From Phycisphaerales bacterium (GTDB lineage: Bacteria > Planctomycetota > Phycisphaerae > Phycisphaerales > UBA1924): a DNA stretch of 44,307 bases. How positions within the stretch are numbered: the stretch's first letter is position 1; every line of letters starts with the position of its first letter. The notes under the pieces are model-generated. The model had not been told where the DNA came from and did no database searches. It was given only the letters and a program-made list of their open reading frames with translations. The translations under genes and the position numbers were made by a program. Shown piece by piece: positions 7,545-15,870 of the stretch. The stretch is taken from contig JAIEOW010000036.1 in NCBI GenBank assembly GCA_019750095.1, positions 1 to 44,307 of the forward strand, written 5' to 3'.

Positions 7545-8063
7545 TCAGGGCATCTCCGAAACCCACTCCACGCCCTTGGGCTCGCCGCTGAGGGTCATGA
7601 GCCAGGCCTTGGCGGCAGAGGGGCGGATGTCGTGGTCGCTGACTGCGGCAAGGTCAATCCAATCAAACGCGATGTCGGGTTCCCGGCTCTTGATGGTGGG
7701 GGGCTTGCCGCCCTTGCCGGGCTTCAGTCCGACGGGTTGCACGTGGAACACGATGGTGATCTCGTGGTGGCGGTGCTTCTTGGTGCTGAAGGCACCTTCA
7801 GAGATCAGAGCGGCGGGACCGACCCGGATGTCGACGCCGCACTCTTCGAGAAACTCACGGCGGACGGCACTCGCGGCCGATTCATCAAACTCAACATGGC
7901 CCCCGGGCAGATAGGCGTAGCCGTGCTTCACGTTGCGGGTCACCAGGACGTGTGATCCATGGATCAGGCAGCCGCGGCTGATGACTTCAATGTGCTGGCC
8001 GGCCGCGGGCTTCGCAACAGAACGCGGTTTGGAACGACCCTTGGACTTGCTGCGCTTGGCCAT
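7545..8063 (-). CDS. NUDIX hydrolase
   Basis: 172 residues from ATG 8063 (MAKRSKSKGRSKPRS). The Nudix box is complete at residues 55-77: GHVEFDE, seven residues, then REFLEECGV, matching G-x5-E-x7-REUxEExGU. These enzymes hydrolyse nucleoside diphosphates linked to another moiety; the substrate cannot be predicted. The N-terminal 20 residues are strongly basic (six Lys/Arg in the first ten). A cluster HEITIVFHVQPVGLKPGKGGKPPTI follows the box. An upstream extension to a start at 8159 is open but less likely. It is divergent from parB. Confidence 0.88.
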   Translation of the reverse strand: MAKRSKSKGRSKPRSVAKPAAGQHIEVISRGCLIHGSHVLVTRNVKHGYAYLPGGHVEFDESAASAVRREFLEECGVDIRVGPAALISEGAFSTKKHRHHEITIVFHVQPVGLKPGKGGKPPTIKSREPDIAFDWIDLAAVSDHDIRPSAAKAWLMTLSGEPKGVEWVSEMP

Positions 8064-8197
8064 GGTCAGACCCGAAATATGTGAATCGAACTTGTCCAGT
8101 TGACGCCAGAGTGTATCCATATGTAGAGTCGAACACGTGTTTGGCACAAGATCAAGCACGCGTCACGAGCGCGATCGCACGAACGAGGACCGCCACC

Positions 8198-9250
8198 ATG
8201 TTGAAGAACCAAACAAATACCAATTCATCATCCGAGAAGCCCCGCCGACTTGGTCGCGGTTTGAGTGCGTTGCTTGGCGAGCCGGTGGCGGTGGCCGTGG
8301 GTGGGGGGGTGGGTGGAGCGGGCGTCGTGCCTCCGGCACCGAGTAGTCGGCCGGCGGGGGCGGAGAGTCGCCAGATCGTCGTGCCGATTCCTGCGGAGGA
8401 AGATCGCCGGGCGGAGGACGCTGGGCGTCGGGTTGTGCATGTTGCGTGCGAGTCGATCGTGCCGAGCCCGTTCCAGCCGCGGCGGGTGTTTGATAGCAAG
8501 TCTCTCGAAGAGCTCGCGGCGTCGATTCGCAGCGCGGGCGTGGTGCAGCCGATTCTGGTTCGGGTGCGCCCGGATGCACGCGATGGGAAGTCGTATGAAC
8601 TGGTCGCGGGCGAACGGCGCTGGCGGGCGAGCATGCTCGCGGGCGTGGCGCATGTGCCGGCGGTGGTGGCGACACTGAGCGATGAGCAGGCGGCGGAGTG
8701 GGCGCTGATCGAGAACGTGCAGCGGTCCGATCTGTCGCCGATGGAGAAGGCCTGGGCGGTGCGCGGGCTGAGCGAGCGATTCGGGCTTTCGCATGCCCAG
8801 GTGGGGGAGAAGCTGGGGATCGACCGGTCGAGTGTGAGCAACCTCATTCGGCTGACGGAGCTTGAGCCGGCGATTATCGAGCTGCTCGAGACTCAGGCGC
8901 TTTCGGGTGGGCATGGCAAGGCGCTTCTGGCGTCGGCGCCCGGGGAGCATCGGGTGAAGCTGGCAGCGATGGCCGCGACACATGGATGGTCGGTGCGACG
9001 GCTGGAAGACGCGATTACGCGAGCGAGCGAATCGCCGACGGGGCCGGCTCCGGAGGTGCAGATTTCTGAGGCGGCTCTTGGTCGGGCGGCGGCGATGCGC
9101 GACCTTGAGAAGCAGCTTGGCGAACATCTTGGTACAAGCGTGCGGATTCGTGCGGGTGCGGGGGCCAAGCGCGGGACGATCGTGGTGAAGTTCTATGGGC
9201 TTGATCACTTCGATGGGTTGATGAGCAAGATGGGCTTCGTCTTGAAGTGA
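8198..9250 (+). CDS. parB: Chromosome-partitioning protein ParB
   Basis: 350 residues, start ATG 8198. Features in order: N-terminal RRLGRGLSALLGE, the ParA-stimulating motif; a low-complexity Gly/Val/Ala linker of about 60 residues; the ParB/Srx CTPase domain with SPFQPRRVFD, LVAGERRWRASMLAG (GERRxR) and ENVQRSDLSPMEKA; the HTH DNA-binding region AQVGEKLGIDRSSVSNLIRL; and a C-terminal dimerisation segment (GTIVVKFYGLDHFDGLMSKM). ParB binds parS, uses CTP to clamp and spread on DNA, and with ParA and SMC directs origin segregation. Three perfect parS sites lie just upstream. parA, normally the preceding gene, is not in the window. The linker is longer than in most ParB proteins. Confidence 0.96.
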   Translation: MLKNQTNTNSSSEKPRRLGRGLSALLGEPVAVAVGGGVGGAGVVPPAPSSRPAGAESRQIVVPIPAEEDRRAEDAGRRVVHVACESIVPSPFQPRRVFDSKSLEELAASIRSAGVVQPILVRVRPDARDGKSYELVAGERRWRASMLAGVAHVPAVVATLSDEQAAEWALIENVQRSDLSPMEKAWAVRGLSERFGLSHAQVGEKLGIDRSSVSNLIRLTELEPAIIELLETQALSGGHGKALLASAPGEHRVKLAAMAATHGWSVRRLEDAITRASESPTGPAPEVQISEAALGRAAAMRDLEKQLGEHLGTSVRIRAGAGAKRGTIVVKFYGLDHFDGLMSKMGFVLK

Positions 9251-9423
9251 CTTGCGAGAACCCTTCCAAAGACCGCACAGAGATCGGTTATTGTGGAATT
9301 TCTTCGGAGAACACACGCATGTTGTGTCCCGACGAGGCTTGTGAATCCTAATATCGTGTACAAGCCTTGAGGTAGATTGAAAACGGTAGATTCCAAGACG
9401 AATCGGCTTGAAAGGGATGCAAC

Positions 9424-9822
9424 ATGGCGAAGCGAAGCGGTTCACTGTCGGGGATATCTGTGTCGGACCTCCGGCGCGAGCTGGGGCGTCGGCAGAAGCG
9501 GGTGGGCTCGCTGATCAAGAAGCGTGACCGGCTGATGGGCAAGGTGCGCGAGCTGGATCAGGCGATCGCGGAGCTGGGCGGGATCGCCCGCGGCGGGTCG
9601 TTTGTCGGCGTTCGCAAGCGCCCGAAGAACGACTCCAACCTGGTCGATGCGCTCGCGAAGGTGCTGACGGGCAAGACCATGTCGGTGACCGAGGTTTCTG
9701 AAGCGGTTCAGAAGGCCGGGTACATGACGACCTCGCCCTCGTTCCGCACGATCGTGAACCAGACGCTGATCAACAGCGGCAAGTTCAAGCGCGTCTCGCG
9801 GGGCCAGTACACGGCGAAGTAA
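9424..9822 (+). CDS. Small protein with coiled coil and winged-helix-like C-terminus
   Basis: 132 residues, start ATG 9424. Residues 14-50 are charged and heptad-like (LRRELGRRQKRVGSLIKKRD, then KVRELDQAIAEL). Residues about 72-130 (NLVDALAKVLTGKTMSVTEV, then AVQKAGYMTTSPSFRTIVNQ) look like a HARE-HTH or related winged-helix domain. It is lysine- and arginine-rich, suggesting nucleic-acid binding. I recall similar small proteins as widespread in planctomycetes, but the function is not known. It is followed by the hairpin terminator at 10047. Confidence 0.75.
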   Translation: MAKRSGSLSGISVSDLRRELGRRQKRVGSLIKKRDRLMGKVRELDQAIAELGGIARGGSFVGVRKRPKNDSNLVDALAKVLTGKTMSVTEVSEAVQKAGYMTTSPSFRTIVNQTLINSGKFKRVSRGQYTAK

Positions 9823-10046
9823 GATTCGCGGACCGACGATGACTCCGAACTGAAGCGGGAACGCGGAGGGTGCGGAGTGATCAAGGCAGCGCGGAGAAGA
9901 GCCCTGCCGAGAAGGCGGGGTCGGCGGACTTCGGTTCTCGGTGGCAACTTGCGCCCGCCGCCGTGACCTCGCTCCGGGTACCCGATTGGGCCAAGCGTGA
10001 GCACGCGCACGCATCGGCTTTGGCCGAGCCGAGCATGAAAGAAAGG

Positions 10047-10084
10047 ACGCCGCCCGCGAGGATTCGCGGGCGGCGTTGGTTTTG
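10047..10084. terminator. Strong hairpin terminator, possibly bidirectional
   Basis: A perfect 13-bp stem (ACGCCGCCCGCGA at 10047-10059 and its complement at 10064-10076) with a GGAT loop is followed on the plus strand by TGGTTTTG. The minus side continues with CCTTTCTTTC. It lies between the convergent genes 9424-9822 and 10112-10384, so it may end both. Confidence 0.85.
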
Positions 10085-10111
10085 TAATCATGTGAACCGA
10101 GCGGCGAGCGC

Positions 10112-10384
10112 TTAGCGCTGCGGGTGGGGCTCTGGGGTGAGGCGTGAGGGGCGGTTGACGTACATGGCGCGGCCGAGATCCTGCCAGAACATGCGGAAGT
10201 TCTCGTCGGCGGCGACGGTGAGCTTGTTGTCGATCTCGACGGGGCGCTGGTAGAGGGTGTCGAGTTCAGGAGTCGGATCGTCGCGGACGGCGTCGAGCTG
10301 GGCGTCGCCGGTGCCGCACCCGGAGATGAAGCCGCAGGCGGCGAGCAGGGTGGCGGCGAGGAGCGAAGCGGAGCGACGGGCCAT
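10112..10384 (-). CDS. Small putative lipoprotein
   Basis: 90 residues from ATG 10384, which is preceded by AGGAG with ideal spacing. The N-terminus MARRSASLLAATLLAACGFI has a basic start and hydrophobic core; either LAAC (Cys17) or ISGC (Cys23) could be the lipobox, making an outer-membrane lipoprotein likely. The remainder (DPTPELDTLYQRPVEIDNKL, then FWQDLGRAMYVNRPSRL) has no family I recognise. The motif of a Trp/Phe-rich helix followed by a basic Pro tail resembles small envelope proteins of planctomycetes. Confidence 0.75.
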   Translation of the reverse strand: MARRSASLLAATLLAACGFISGCGTGDAQLDAVRDDPTPELDTLYQRPVEIDNKLTVAADENFRMFWQDLGRAMYVNRPSRLTPEPHPQR

Positions 10385-10588
10385 AAGAAACTCCTGTGCA
10401 AGCTCGGCAGGGGTGCCGAGCGGTGGATCTGGGGGATGGGTTGTACCGGGTCTTGGCGCACGCGTCAAGCGACAGAGCGTGATGAGTTGATCGCGATCGG
10501 GTTTAGATCGGGTAGGGTTCGATGCGGTTTGGGTCGATAGAGGGTGTACGCTGGGATTGGGGCCGGGTGGCCAAAGGCGAGTGTGCGC

Positions 10589-11668
10589 ATGAGTCGGTAC
10601 GACGGCGGGGCACTTGGGGATGCGTCCTGGATGGAACAGGCCTTATCAGCGCTGACGCGCTCGATCAAGGCCGAGGGTTCCATGCGCTTGCGTGGCGGGG
10701 CGGGCGGCGAGGGTTCGGCGGGGTGGCTTGCTGGCCGGCGTGATGGATTTCGGGCGGCGAATGTCGAGCAGGTACGCGAGCTGGTGGATCTGACTCGGCG
10801 GGTGGTGTTTCCGGGGTACTTCGACGCGGACCCGCCTTGGGAGAGTGAGATCGAGCCGATGGTGGCGCGCGCGTGCGTGCGGATCGCGGAGATTCTGGAA
10901 AATGAGGTGCGCGCGGTGCTGCGGTATGGGCGCCGGCCACCTCAGCATGGGGGTGAGCGGATCGTGCCGGCCGCGATCGATGATGCCGGCTTTGTACATC
11001 TGGTGGTGCGTGAGTATCTGATGTCGCTCGCGGAAGTGCGCCGGTTGCTGATGCTGGATGTGCAGGCGGCGTTTGATGGTGATCCGGCGGCGGAGCACGT
11101 GGACGAGATCGTGCTGTGCTATCCGGGGCTGGAGGCGATCTTCGTGCAGCGTGCGGCGCATGTGCTGTATCGGCTGGGCGTGCCGGTGCTCCCGCGGGTG
11201 ATGGGGGAGCAGGCGCACTCGCGCACCGGGATCGATGTGCATCCGGGTGCGGTGATCGGCGAGAGTTTCTTCATCGATCACGGGTCGGCGACGGTGATCG
11301 GCGAGACGAGCGTGATCGGCAAGCACGTGAAGATCTATCAGGGCGTGACGCTGGGCGCGCGGAGCTTTCCGAAAGACGAGCGCGGGAGAGCGATCAAGGG
11401 TTTGAAGCGGCATCCGACGATCGGCGATCGCGTGACGATCTACGCAGGCGCGGTGATCCTGGGCGGCGACACGGTGATCGGCGATGACTGCGTGATCGCC
11501 GGCGGCGTGTTTGTCACGAGCAGTGTGGCCCCGGGGCACGTGGTGCAGCAGACGCGGCCGGAACCGGTGCTGAAGCCGACGGGCGGCGCTGGGAACAAGG
11601 GTGCGCTGATGAAGGGGAGCGGGCTGACGGGAGAGCTTGGGTGGCTGGCGGATGGGGCGGGGATCTGA
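10589..11668 (+). CDS. cysE: Serine O-acetyltransferase (left-handed beta-helix)
   Basis: 359 residues from ATG 10589. The N-terminal ~200 residues are helical and match the longer EpsC/SrpH-type serine acetyltransferases (FPGYFDADPPWESEI, EIVLCYPGLEAIFVQRAAHV, LPRVMGEQAHSRTGIDVHPG). The C-terminal hexapeptide repeats (GAVIGESFFIDHGSATVIGE, VKIYQGVTLGARSFPKDERG, HPTIGDRVTIYAGAVILGGD) form the beta-helix with the catalytic Asp/His in the HSRTGIDVHPG and FIDHG segments. The enzyme transfers acetyl from acetyl-CoA to L-serine, the first step in cysteine synthesis. No cysK is adjacent. The upstream frame is open for 15 codons; the ATG was preferred over weaker alternatives. A closing basic tail follows the helix. 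Confidence 0.9.
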   Translation: MSRYDGGALGDASWMEQALSALTRSIKAEGSMRLRGGAGGEGSAGWLAGRRDGFRAANVEQVRELVDLTRRVVFPGYFDADPPWESEIEPMVARACVRIAEILENEVRAVLRYGRRPPQHGGERIVPAAIDDAGFVHLVVREYLMSLAEVRRLLMLDVQAAFDGDPAAEHVDEIVLCYPGLEAIFVQRAAHVLYRLGVPVLPRVMGEQAHSRTGIDVHPGAVIGESFFIDHGSATVIGETSVIGKHVKIYQGVTLGARSFPKDERGRAIKGLKRHPTIGDRVTIYAGAVILGGDTVIGDDCVIAGGVFVTSSVAPGHVVQQTRPEPVLKPTGGAGNKGALMKGSGLTGELGWLADGAGI

Positions 11669-11713
11669 GGGTGGGTGATCAGGGGCGTGAACCTATAGTG
11701 TGGGGGTGACATC

Positions 11714-12301
11714 ATGGTTTCTGTAGGCACGAATCGAGTGACAGGCACGCCGCGGTACGCTGGGCTGCGCATGGGCGCGGACGAGTATCTTGCGCTCGTT
11801 GACGACGGGTTTCGGTATGAACTGGTGCATGGAGTGGTTGTGATGTCGCCGAGTCCGACGTATGGGCATCAGCAAATTGCTCGGCGGGTGTTGCAGCAGA
11901 TCGGCGCGTTCGCGGATTCCCATCGGCTGGGTGAAGTCGTCGGCGAGTGCGATGTTCGATTGGCGGGCGGCCTGGTGTATCGCCCGGATGTGATGTTTCA
12001 CGGGGAATCAAAGCTCGCCCGGCGCGACGCTGCGGGACGGCCAATTGAACCGCCGGACATCGTCGTCGAGGTCGAGTCTCCGAGCACCAGGTCGATGGAC
12101 CTGCGCACCAAGAAGGACGACTATGAGCGGGCCGGGGTGCGAGAGTATTGGGTGATCGGGCTGCATGCGGCCAGGCAGTTTGTGCTGGAGCGCGGGGTGT
12201 ATGTCGAGCGTGAGGTGCAGGGCGAGCGGGTGGTGAGCGTGGTGCTGGCCGGGTTTGAGCTGGACCTGCAGGCGGTGCGGCGCGGGGTGGTGGGGGAGTA
12301 G
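11714..12301 (+). CDS. Uma2 family (DUF820) putative PD-(D/E)XK endonuclease
   Basis: 195 residues. The fold markers are all present: LVDDGFRYELVHGVVVMSPSP, YRPDVMF with Asp92, PPDIVVEVESPST with Glu119, then DLRTKKDDYERAGVREYWVI. Uma2 proteins are small nuclease-fold proteins that are often present in many copies in planctomycete and cyanobacterial genomes; their biological role is undefined. There is no partner gene of an obvious toxin-antitoxin or restriction system. It ends 119 bp before the ArsR gene. Confidence 0.9.
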   Translation: MVSVGTNRVTGTPRYAGLRMGADEYLALVDDGFRYELVHGVVVMSPSPTYGHQQIARRVLQQIGAFADSHRLGEVVGECDVRLAGGLVYRPDVMFHGESKLARRDAAGRPIEPPDIVVEVESPSTRSMDLRTKKDDYERAGVREYWVIGLHAARQFVLERGVYVEREVQGERVVSVVLAGFELDLQAVRRGVVGE

Positions 12302-12338
12302 CGGGGCGGGTTCGATCGCTGATTTCTTGAAGATGCTG

Positions 12339-12388
12339 TTGACAGGCGGCGGCTGTTCTGGTCTAATGCATAACGACATGGTTATGCA
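12339..12388 (+). promoter_or_regulatory. Sigma-70-type promoter with overlapping ArsR operator palindrome
   Basis: TTGACA (12339-12344) and TCTAAT (12362-12367) are spaced by 17 bp, close to the housekeeping consensus. Immediately after the -10 box is a perfect inverted repeat, TGCATAAC-N6-GTTATGCA (12367-12388), which shares its first base with the -10 element and would cover the start site. The ArsR gene starts at 12420. The arrangement implies repression of the operon by its own ArsR protein. Confidence 0.8.
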
Positions 12389-12419
12389 ACGACGAGGTTC
12401 CGGAGTGGCTGGGGTGCAT

Positions 12420-12842
12420 ATGGACCGCGTGAGCCGGGTGTTTAGCGCGCTCGCTGATCCGGTTCGGCGGACGATCCTGGAAGAACTGGGCGCTGGGCCG
12501 CGGGGGGCGACGAAGCTGGGCGAGCGGTATGGGATCAGCCAGCCGGCGATCAGTCGGCACGTGCGGGTGCTGCGCGAGGCGGGGTTGATTCGAACGCATG
12601 TGCAGGGGCGGAACCGCTGGTGCGTGTTGCACGCCGCGGGAATGAAAGACGCGGCGGCGTGGGTGGAGCGGTATCGGGTGTTCTGGGAGGGTCAGTTGGA
12701 CGCGTTGGAAGAGTTTGTGTTGGGCGAGACCGATCTGCGATCGGAGAAGAGTTCTGGAGCGCCCTCGCGGAAGCGGGGCCGAGCGGTTCGTCTGGGCCGC
12801 GGAGGGGCGGGTTCGAGAACCACGAAGGGACGGCGAGCATGA
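12420..12842 (+). CDS. ArsR-family transcriptional repressor
   Basis: 140 residues from ATG 12420 (MDRVSRVFSALADPVRRTIL); upstream ATGs at 12379 and 12384 lie in the operator and would be almost leaderless. Residues 8-75 form the winged helix, with recognition helix ISQPAISRHVRVLREAGLI. There are no metal-binding Cys clusters, so it belongs to the group paired with SRPBCC/AHSA1 proteins rather than to metal sensors. The tail (110-140) is basic and low-complexity. The stop overlaps the next start as ATGA (12839-12842), indicating translational coupling. Its ligand is unknown. Confidence 0.9.
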   Translation: MDRVSRVFSALADPVRRTILEELGAGPRGATKLGERYGISQPAISRHVRVLREAGLIRTHVQGRNRWCVLHAAGMKDAAAWVERYRVFWEGQLDALEEFVLGETDLRSEKSSGAPSRKRGRAVRLGRGGAGSRTTKGRRA

Positions 12843-13840
12843 ATGCACAGCAACGGCCGGAACATGTTGAAGTCCGGCGAACGATCGGTGCGCCGGTGGA
12901 GCGCGTGTACAAGGCGTGGACCGATCCGGCGAGTGTGCAGAGATGGTTTGCGCCGAAGCAGATCGTGAAATCGGCAGCGTGCGACGTGCGCGTCGGCGGA
13001 GCGTATCGCCTTGTGTGCGCGACGCCGCAGGGCAAGGAGTGCGCCTGTCACGGCGAATATGTCGTGGTTGAGGAGAACAGGGCGCTTGCGTTTACGTGGA
13101 ATGTGGAGGGTTCGAGCGATGATGTGCGCGACACGCTGGTGACGGTGCGGTTTGCGCGTGTCGAGGGTGGCACCGAGGTCAGCGTTCGGCATGAGCGACT
13201 GCCGACGGAGAGCGCTCGGCGTGGGACCGATCAGGGGTGGACGGAGATTCTGGCGGTGCTCGAACAACTTCATGCGATCGACGCGGCGGAGCGGCGTGTG
13301 CAGGAAGAGAAGAAGCGGCTGGTGCAGATGCGCAAGGCCTTGCCGCGGATGCCGGTGTTGGATGCGACATTGACGGATGTGGCTTCGGGCGCTCCGGTGG
13401 CGCTGAGCGCGCTGTTTGGCGGCAAGCAGGAGCTGATGATCGTGCACAACATGGGCAAGGGGTGTGCGTATTGCACGCTGTGGGCCGACGGATTCAACGG
13501 GGTGCATCAGCACCTGAGCGATCGCGCGGCGTTCATCGTGCTGACGCCGGATGAGCCGAGCGTGGCGCGGGCGTTTGCGGCGTCACGCGGGTGGGGGTTT
13601 CGGCTCATCAGCGGGCACGGGACGGCGTTCATTCGCACGATGGGATTCGAGCCCGAGCCAGGTCGGGCGCATCCGGGGATCTCGACGCTGGTGCGGACGG
13701 CGAGCGGGGCGATCGAGCGCACGGCGTACACGCACTTTGGGCCGTGGGACGATTACTGCGGCGTGTGGGCGATGATCGAGATGCTGGAGAAGGGGGAGAA
13801 TGCGTGGGCGCCGAAGTACGCGTATGGGTTGATGCGGTGA
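12839..13840 (+). CDS. SRPBCC (AHSA1-like) / DUF899-like thioredoxin-fold fusion protein
   Basis: 333 residues in two domains. Residues 8-145 are an AHSA1-type SRPBCC domain (EVRRTIGAPVERVYKAWTDP, RWFAPK, RVGGAYRL, WTEILAVLEQL), a hydrophobic ligand pocket. Residues 148-165 are a charged helix and 170-333 resemble DUF899, a thioredoxin-like family: PVALSALFGGKQELMIVHNM, then GKGCAYCTLW with CxxC at 209-212, and HFGPWDDYCGVWAMIEML. An active CxxC suggests redox or peroxiredoxin-like chemistry on a small molecule bound by the first domain, but this is inference. The gene overlaps the ArsR gene by 4 bp and forms a two-gene operon with it; the likely inducer is a ligand of this protein. Confidence 0.85.
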   Translation: MNAQQRPEHVEVRRTIGAPVERVYKAWTDPASVQRWFAPKQIVKSAACDVRVGGAYRLVCATPQGKECACHGEYVVVEENRALAFTWNVEGSSDDVRDTLVTVRFARVEGGTEVSVRHERLPTESARRGTDQGWTEILAVLEQLHAIDAAERRVQEEKKRLVQMRKALPRMPVLDATLTDVASGAPVALSALFGGKQELMIVHNMGKGCAYCTLWADGFNGVHQHLSDRAAFIVLTPDEPSVARAFAASRGWGFRLISGHGTAFIRTMGFEPEPGRAHPGISTLVRTASGAIERTAYTHFGPWDDYCGVWAMIEMLEKGENAWAPKYAYGLMR

Positions 13841-13845
13841 TGGAG

Positions 13846-13870
13846 TGACGCGATGACGCGATGACGCGAT
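13846..13870. repeat. Short tandem repeat (TGACGCGA)3
   Basis: Three perfect copies of TGACGCGA follow 6 bases after the stop codon of the fusion protein. The preceding bases GATGGAG and the repeat recur at 33219-33262 after another gene. Confidence 0.85.
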
Positions 13871-13881
13871 GTGCTCTCCAG

Positions 13882-15297
13882 TCAGTTCAGGTAGTTCTTG
13901 AGCACATCGATCTGTGAGAACTCGGAGCGGATGGCGTCGATGGCGCCGTCGCCATCGAAGTCGCCGACGACGAAGTTGGCGTTGAAGGCGTTGATGCCGG
14001 GGTTCTGGTCGAGGAATCTTGGGAGCGAGGGGGCGAAGCCGGATGAGCCCTGATTGAGAGCGATGTTGATCCACGAGCGGGTGTAGGACTCGAAGACTTC
14101 GGGGTCGGCGTCGGCGAAGATGATGGCGAAGCCCAGGTGATTCATGCGGCTGCCGGTCATGATGTCGAGATCACCGTCGTCGTCGGCATCGCGGATGTCG
14201 ATGATGCGGACCGAGATGTTGTCGCCTGGGGCGGCGCCGGCATCGCGGTTGGCGGAGAGGGTGAAGAGTTCCGTGGCGGCGTTGGAGAACTGAACGCCGG
14301 AATCGATGGCAAGGGAGAAGCCGCGGCGCTCTGGGTGGAGCTCGGCGTCGGCAAAGAAACTGGTCGAGCCGAGGAAGACGAGCTCGGGGCGCGCGTCGCC
14401 GGAGATGTCCTTGAGGACGAACTGCTCGTCGGCGCGGACGGGGGTCTGCACTTCGACGCGGGGCTGGAACGTGAACGTGCTGCTGGTGTTCAGGATGCTG
14501 CGGACGACGACGCTCGCCGGGAAGGGTGGCGGGAGCAGGGCGGTGCCGGAGGCATGTGGCCCGATGACGAATGATGGGTTGATGCCGGCGAGCACGATGT
14601 CGTTGTCGCCGTCGGCGTCGAGGTCGCCGATGTTGATACTGGTGGTGCGGCCCAGGCCGGAGAGGAGGGTGTCGCCGGTGCGGAGGCGCTGGGCGAGTTC
14701 GAGGCGGTTGCTCGAGAAGGCGTAGATGTCGACCAGATCGCGTCGCCCGAACTGGCCATCGGGCAGTGGAGTGATGCGTTCGCGGGTCATGACGAGTTCG
14801 AGTTTGTTGTCGCCGACGAGGTTGCCGACGGCGAACTGGAACGACTCGGTGGGGCGCATGATCTGGCGCAGGCGGAGGCGGCCGGTGGACTGGCCGAGGA
14901 GGATGAACAGGGCCTCGCCGCGTGCGCCGGAGCCGCGTGCGACGACGTCGGGGAGGCCGTCTTGGTTGATGTCCGCGACTTCGAATGAGCCGACGTTGCC
15001 GGGGACGACGGCGGCGCGGCGAGACTTCAGCACACCGGCGTCGGACCAGGTGAGTCGAAGGTCGGAGCGTGAGGGGTTGAGCGCATCGGAGGAGTCGATG
15101 GCGGAGAGGACGGCGTGGCCGCCGGGGGTGAGCCCCTGGATGACGGCGGTCGCGCCGATGGCACGTTCGCCGGAGTTGACGATGGTGATCTCGCGCGGGC
15201 CGATGAACGCGGGCGCGCTGTCGAGGAGCGAGCGCTGTTCCAGCGGCTCGAGGTCGAGTGAGGCGGCAAACTGGCGGCGGGTGCTGCGTCGTGACAT
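13882..15297 (-). CDS. LEPR-XLL / FG-GAP repeat surface protein
   Basis: 471 residues from ATG 15297, with GGAG 7 bases upstream. Residues 16-25 (LEPLEQRSLL) are the LEPR-XLL N-terminal motif found on large exported proteins of planctomycetes. The rest contains several FG-GAP/VCBS-type calcium-binding loops: DINQDGLPD, DLDADGDND, DIRDADDDGDLD and DFDGDGAID. These form a beta-propeller that binds Ca2+ and often ligands or polysaccharides. There is no classic signal peptide, as usual for LEPR-XLL proteins. It is probably extracellular or outer-membrane-associated. No operon partner is present on this strand. Confidence 0.85.
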   Translation of the reverse strand: MSRRSTRRQFAASLDLEPLEQRSLLDSAPAFIGPREITIVNSGERAIGATAVIQGLTPGGHAVLSAIDSSDALNPSRSDLRLTWSDAGVLKSRRAAVVPGNVGSFEVADINQDGLPDVVARGSGARGEALFILLGQSTGRLRLRQIMRPTESFQFAVGNLVGDNKLELVMTRERITPLPDGQFGRRDLVDIYAFSSNRLELAQRLRTGDTLLSGLGRTTSINIGDLDADGDNDIVLAGINPSFVIGPHASGTALLPPPFPASVVVRSILNTSSTFTFQPRVEVQTPVRADEQFVLKDISGDARPELVFLGSTSFFADAELHPERRGFSLAIDSGVQFSNAATELFTLSANRDAGAAPGDNISVRIIDIRDADDDGDLDIMTGSRMNHLGFAIIFADADPEVFESYTRSWINIALNQGSSGFAPSLPRFLDQNPGINAFNANFVVGDFDGDGAIDAIRSEFSQIDVLKNYLN

Positions 15298-15512
15298 GGC
15301 CAACTCCCTGTATGGGGCGCGGAAAAGTGAGGGCCCTCGTAGAACCTACGACCAGATTGGGCATGATCCTGCGACCCGACCCGGAAAACCGGGGGGAACA
15401 CGGCAGATTCGCACGCGGGCGCAAGCGGCGGCTTCGGGGGATTTGTTGATCTTGGCGGCTGGAGGCGCGATGTTGCGTGATCGCAGGGGGGCGATGGGCC
15501 GATATCGAGGGC

Positions 15513-15713
15513 ATGGACATTGCCGCACTGAGCACGGACATTTCGAAAGCGCAGCTGCAGACCCAGGTGGGTGTTGCGGTGGCGAAGAAGGCTCTGGATG
15601 TGACGCAACTGCAGGGAGACGCGGCGATCGCGCTGCTTGAGTCTGCGTCGCAGCTTCAGGAGCAGGTGGCTCGGCAGACGGGTGTGGGGACGAGCGTGGA
15701 TGTGCGGGGATGA
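15513..15713 (+). CDS. YjfB-like putative motility protein
   Basis: 66 residues from ATG 15513 (MDIAALSTDISKAQLQTQVG), preceded by GAGG. MDIAALST and VAVAKKALDVTQLQGDAAIALLE fit the small YjfB_motility family (Bacillus YjfB). The protein is a single amphipathic helical hairpin rich in Gln and Ala. The family is found with flagellar regulons in some bacteria, but its role is undefined. It is followed by a weak hairpin at 15731. Confidence 0.8.
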   Translation: MDIAALSTDISKAQLQTQVGVAVAKKALDVTQLQGDAAIALLESASQLQEQVARQTGVGTSVDVRG

Positions 15714-15730
15714 GCCCGCGACGCGGAGTG

Positions 15731-15756
15731 TGTGCGCCGCGGAGCGCACAATCTTC
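15731..15756 (+). terminator. Weak hairpin terminator after the YjfB-like gene
   Basis: TGTGCGC (15731-15737), a six-base loop and GCGCACA (15744-15750) form a perfect 7-bp stem, 18 bases after the stop codon. It is followed by ATCTTC, so the T-run is poor. The terminator function is therefore uncertain. Confidence 0.4.
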
Positions 15757-15870
15757 ACATGCAATTCAGCGATGCTCACGCTGAGAATCGACGAAGAACG
15801 AGGATACTGATCGTGGTGCGGCGCTTAGCGCTGCGGGCGGTTGGTTCCTGGATCGTTGATTGGAGGCGTC

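Noticed and set aside
7735-7750. Fourth parS site
   Set aside because: GGTTGCACGTGGAACA matches 14 of 16 bases but breaks the palindrome and lies in the NUDIX coding region, so it is probably chance or only weak.
15304-15512. A gene or REP in the gap before the YjfB-like gene
   Set aside because: CGGGCGCAAGCGG near 15417 looks like a REP fragment, but it has no stem and no reading frame with support.
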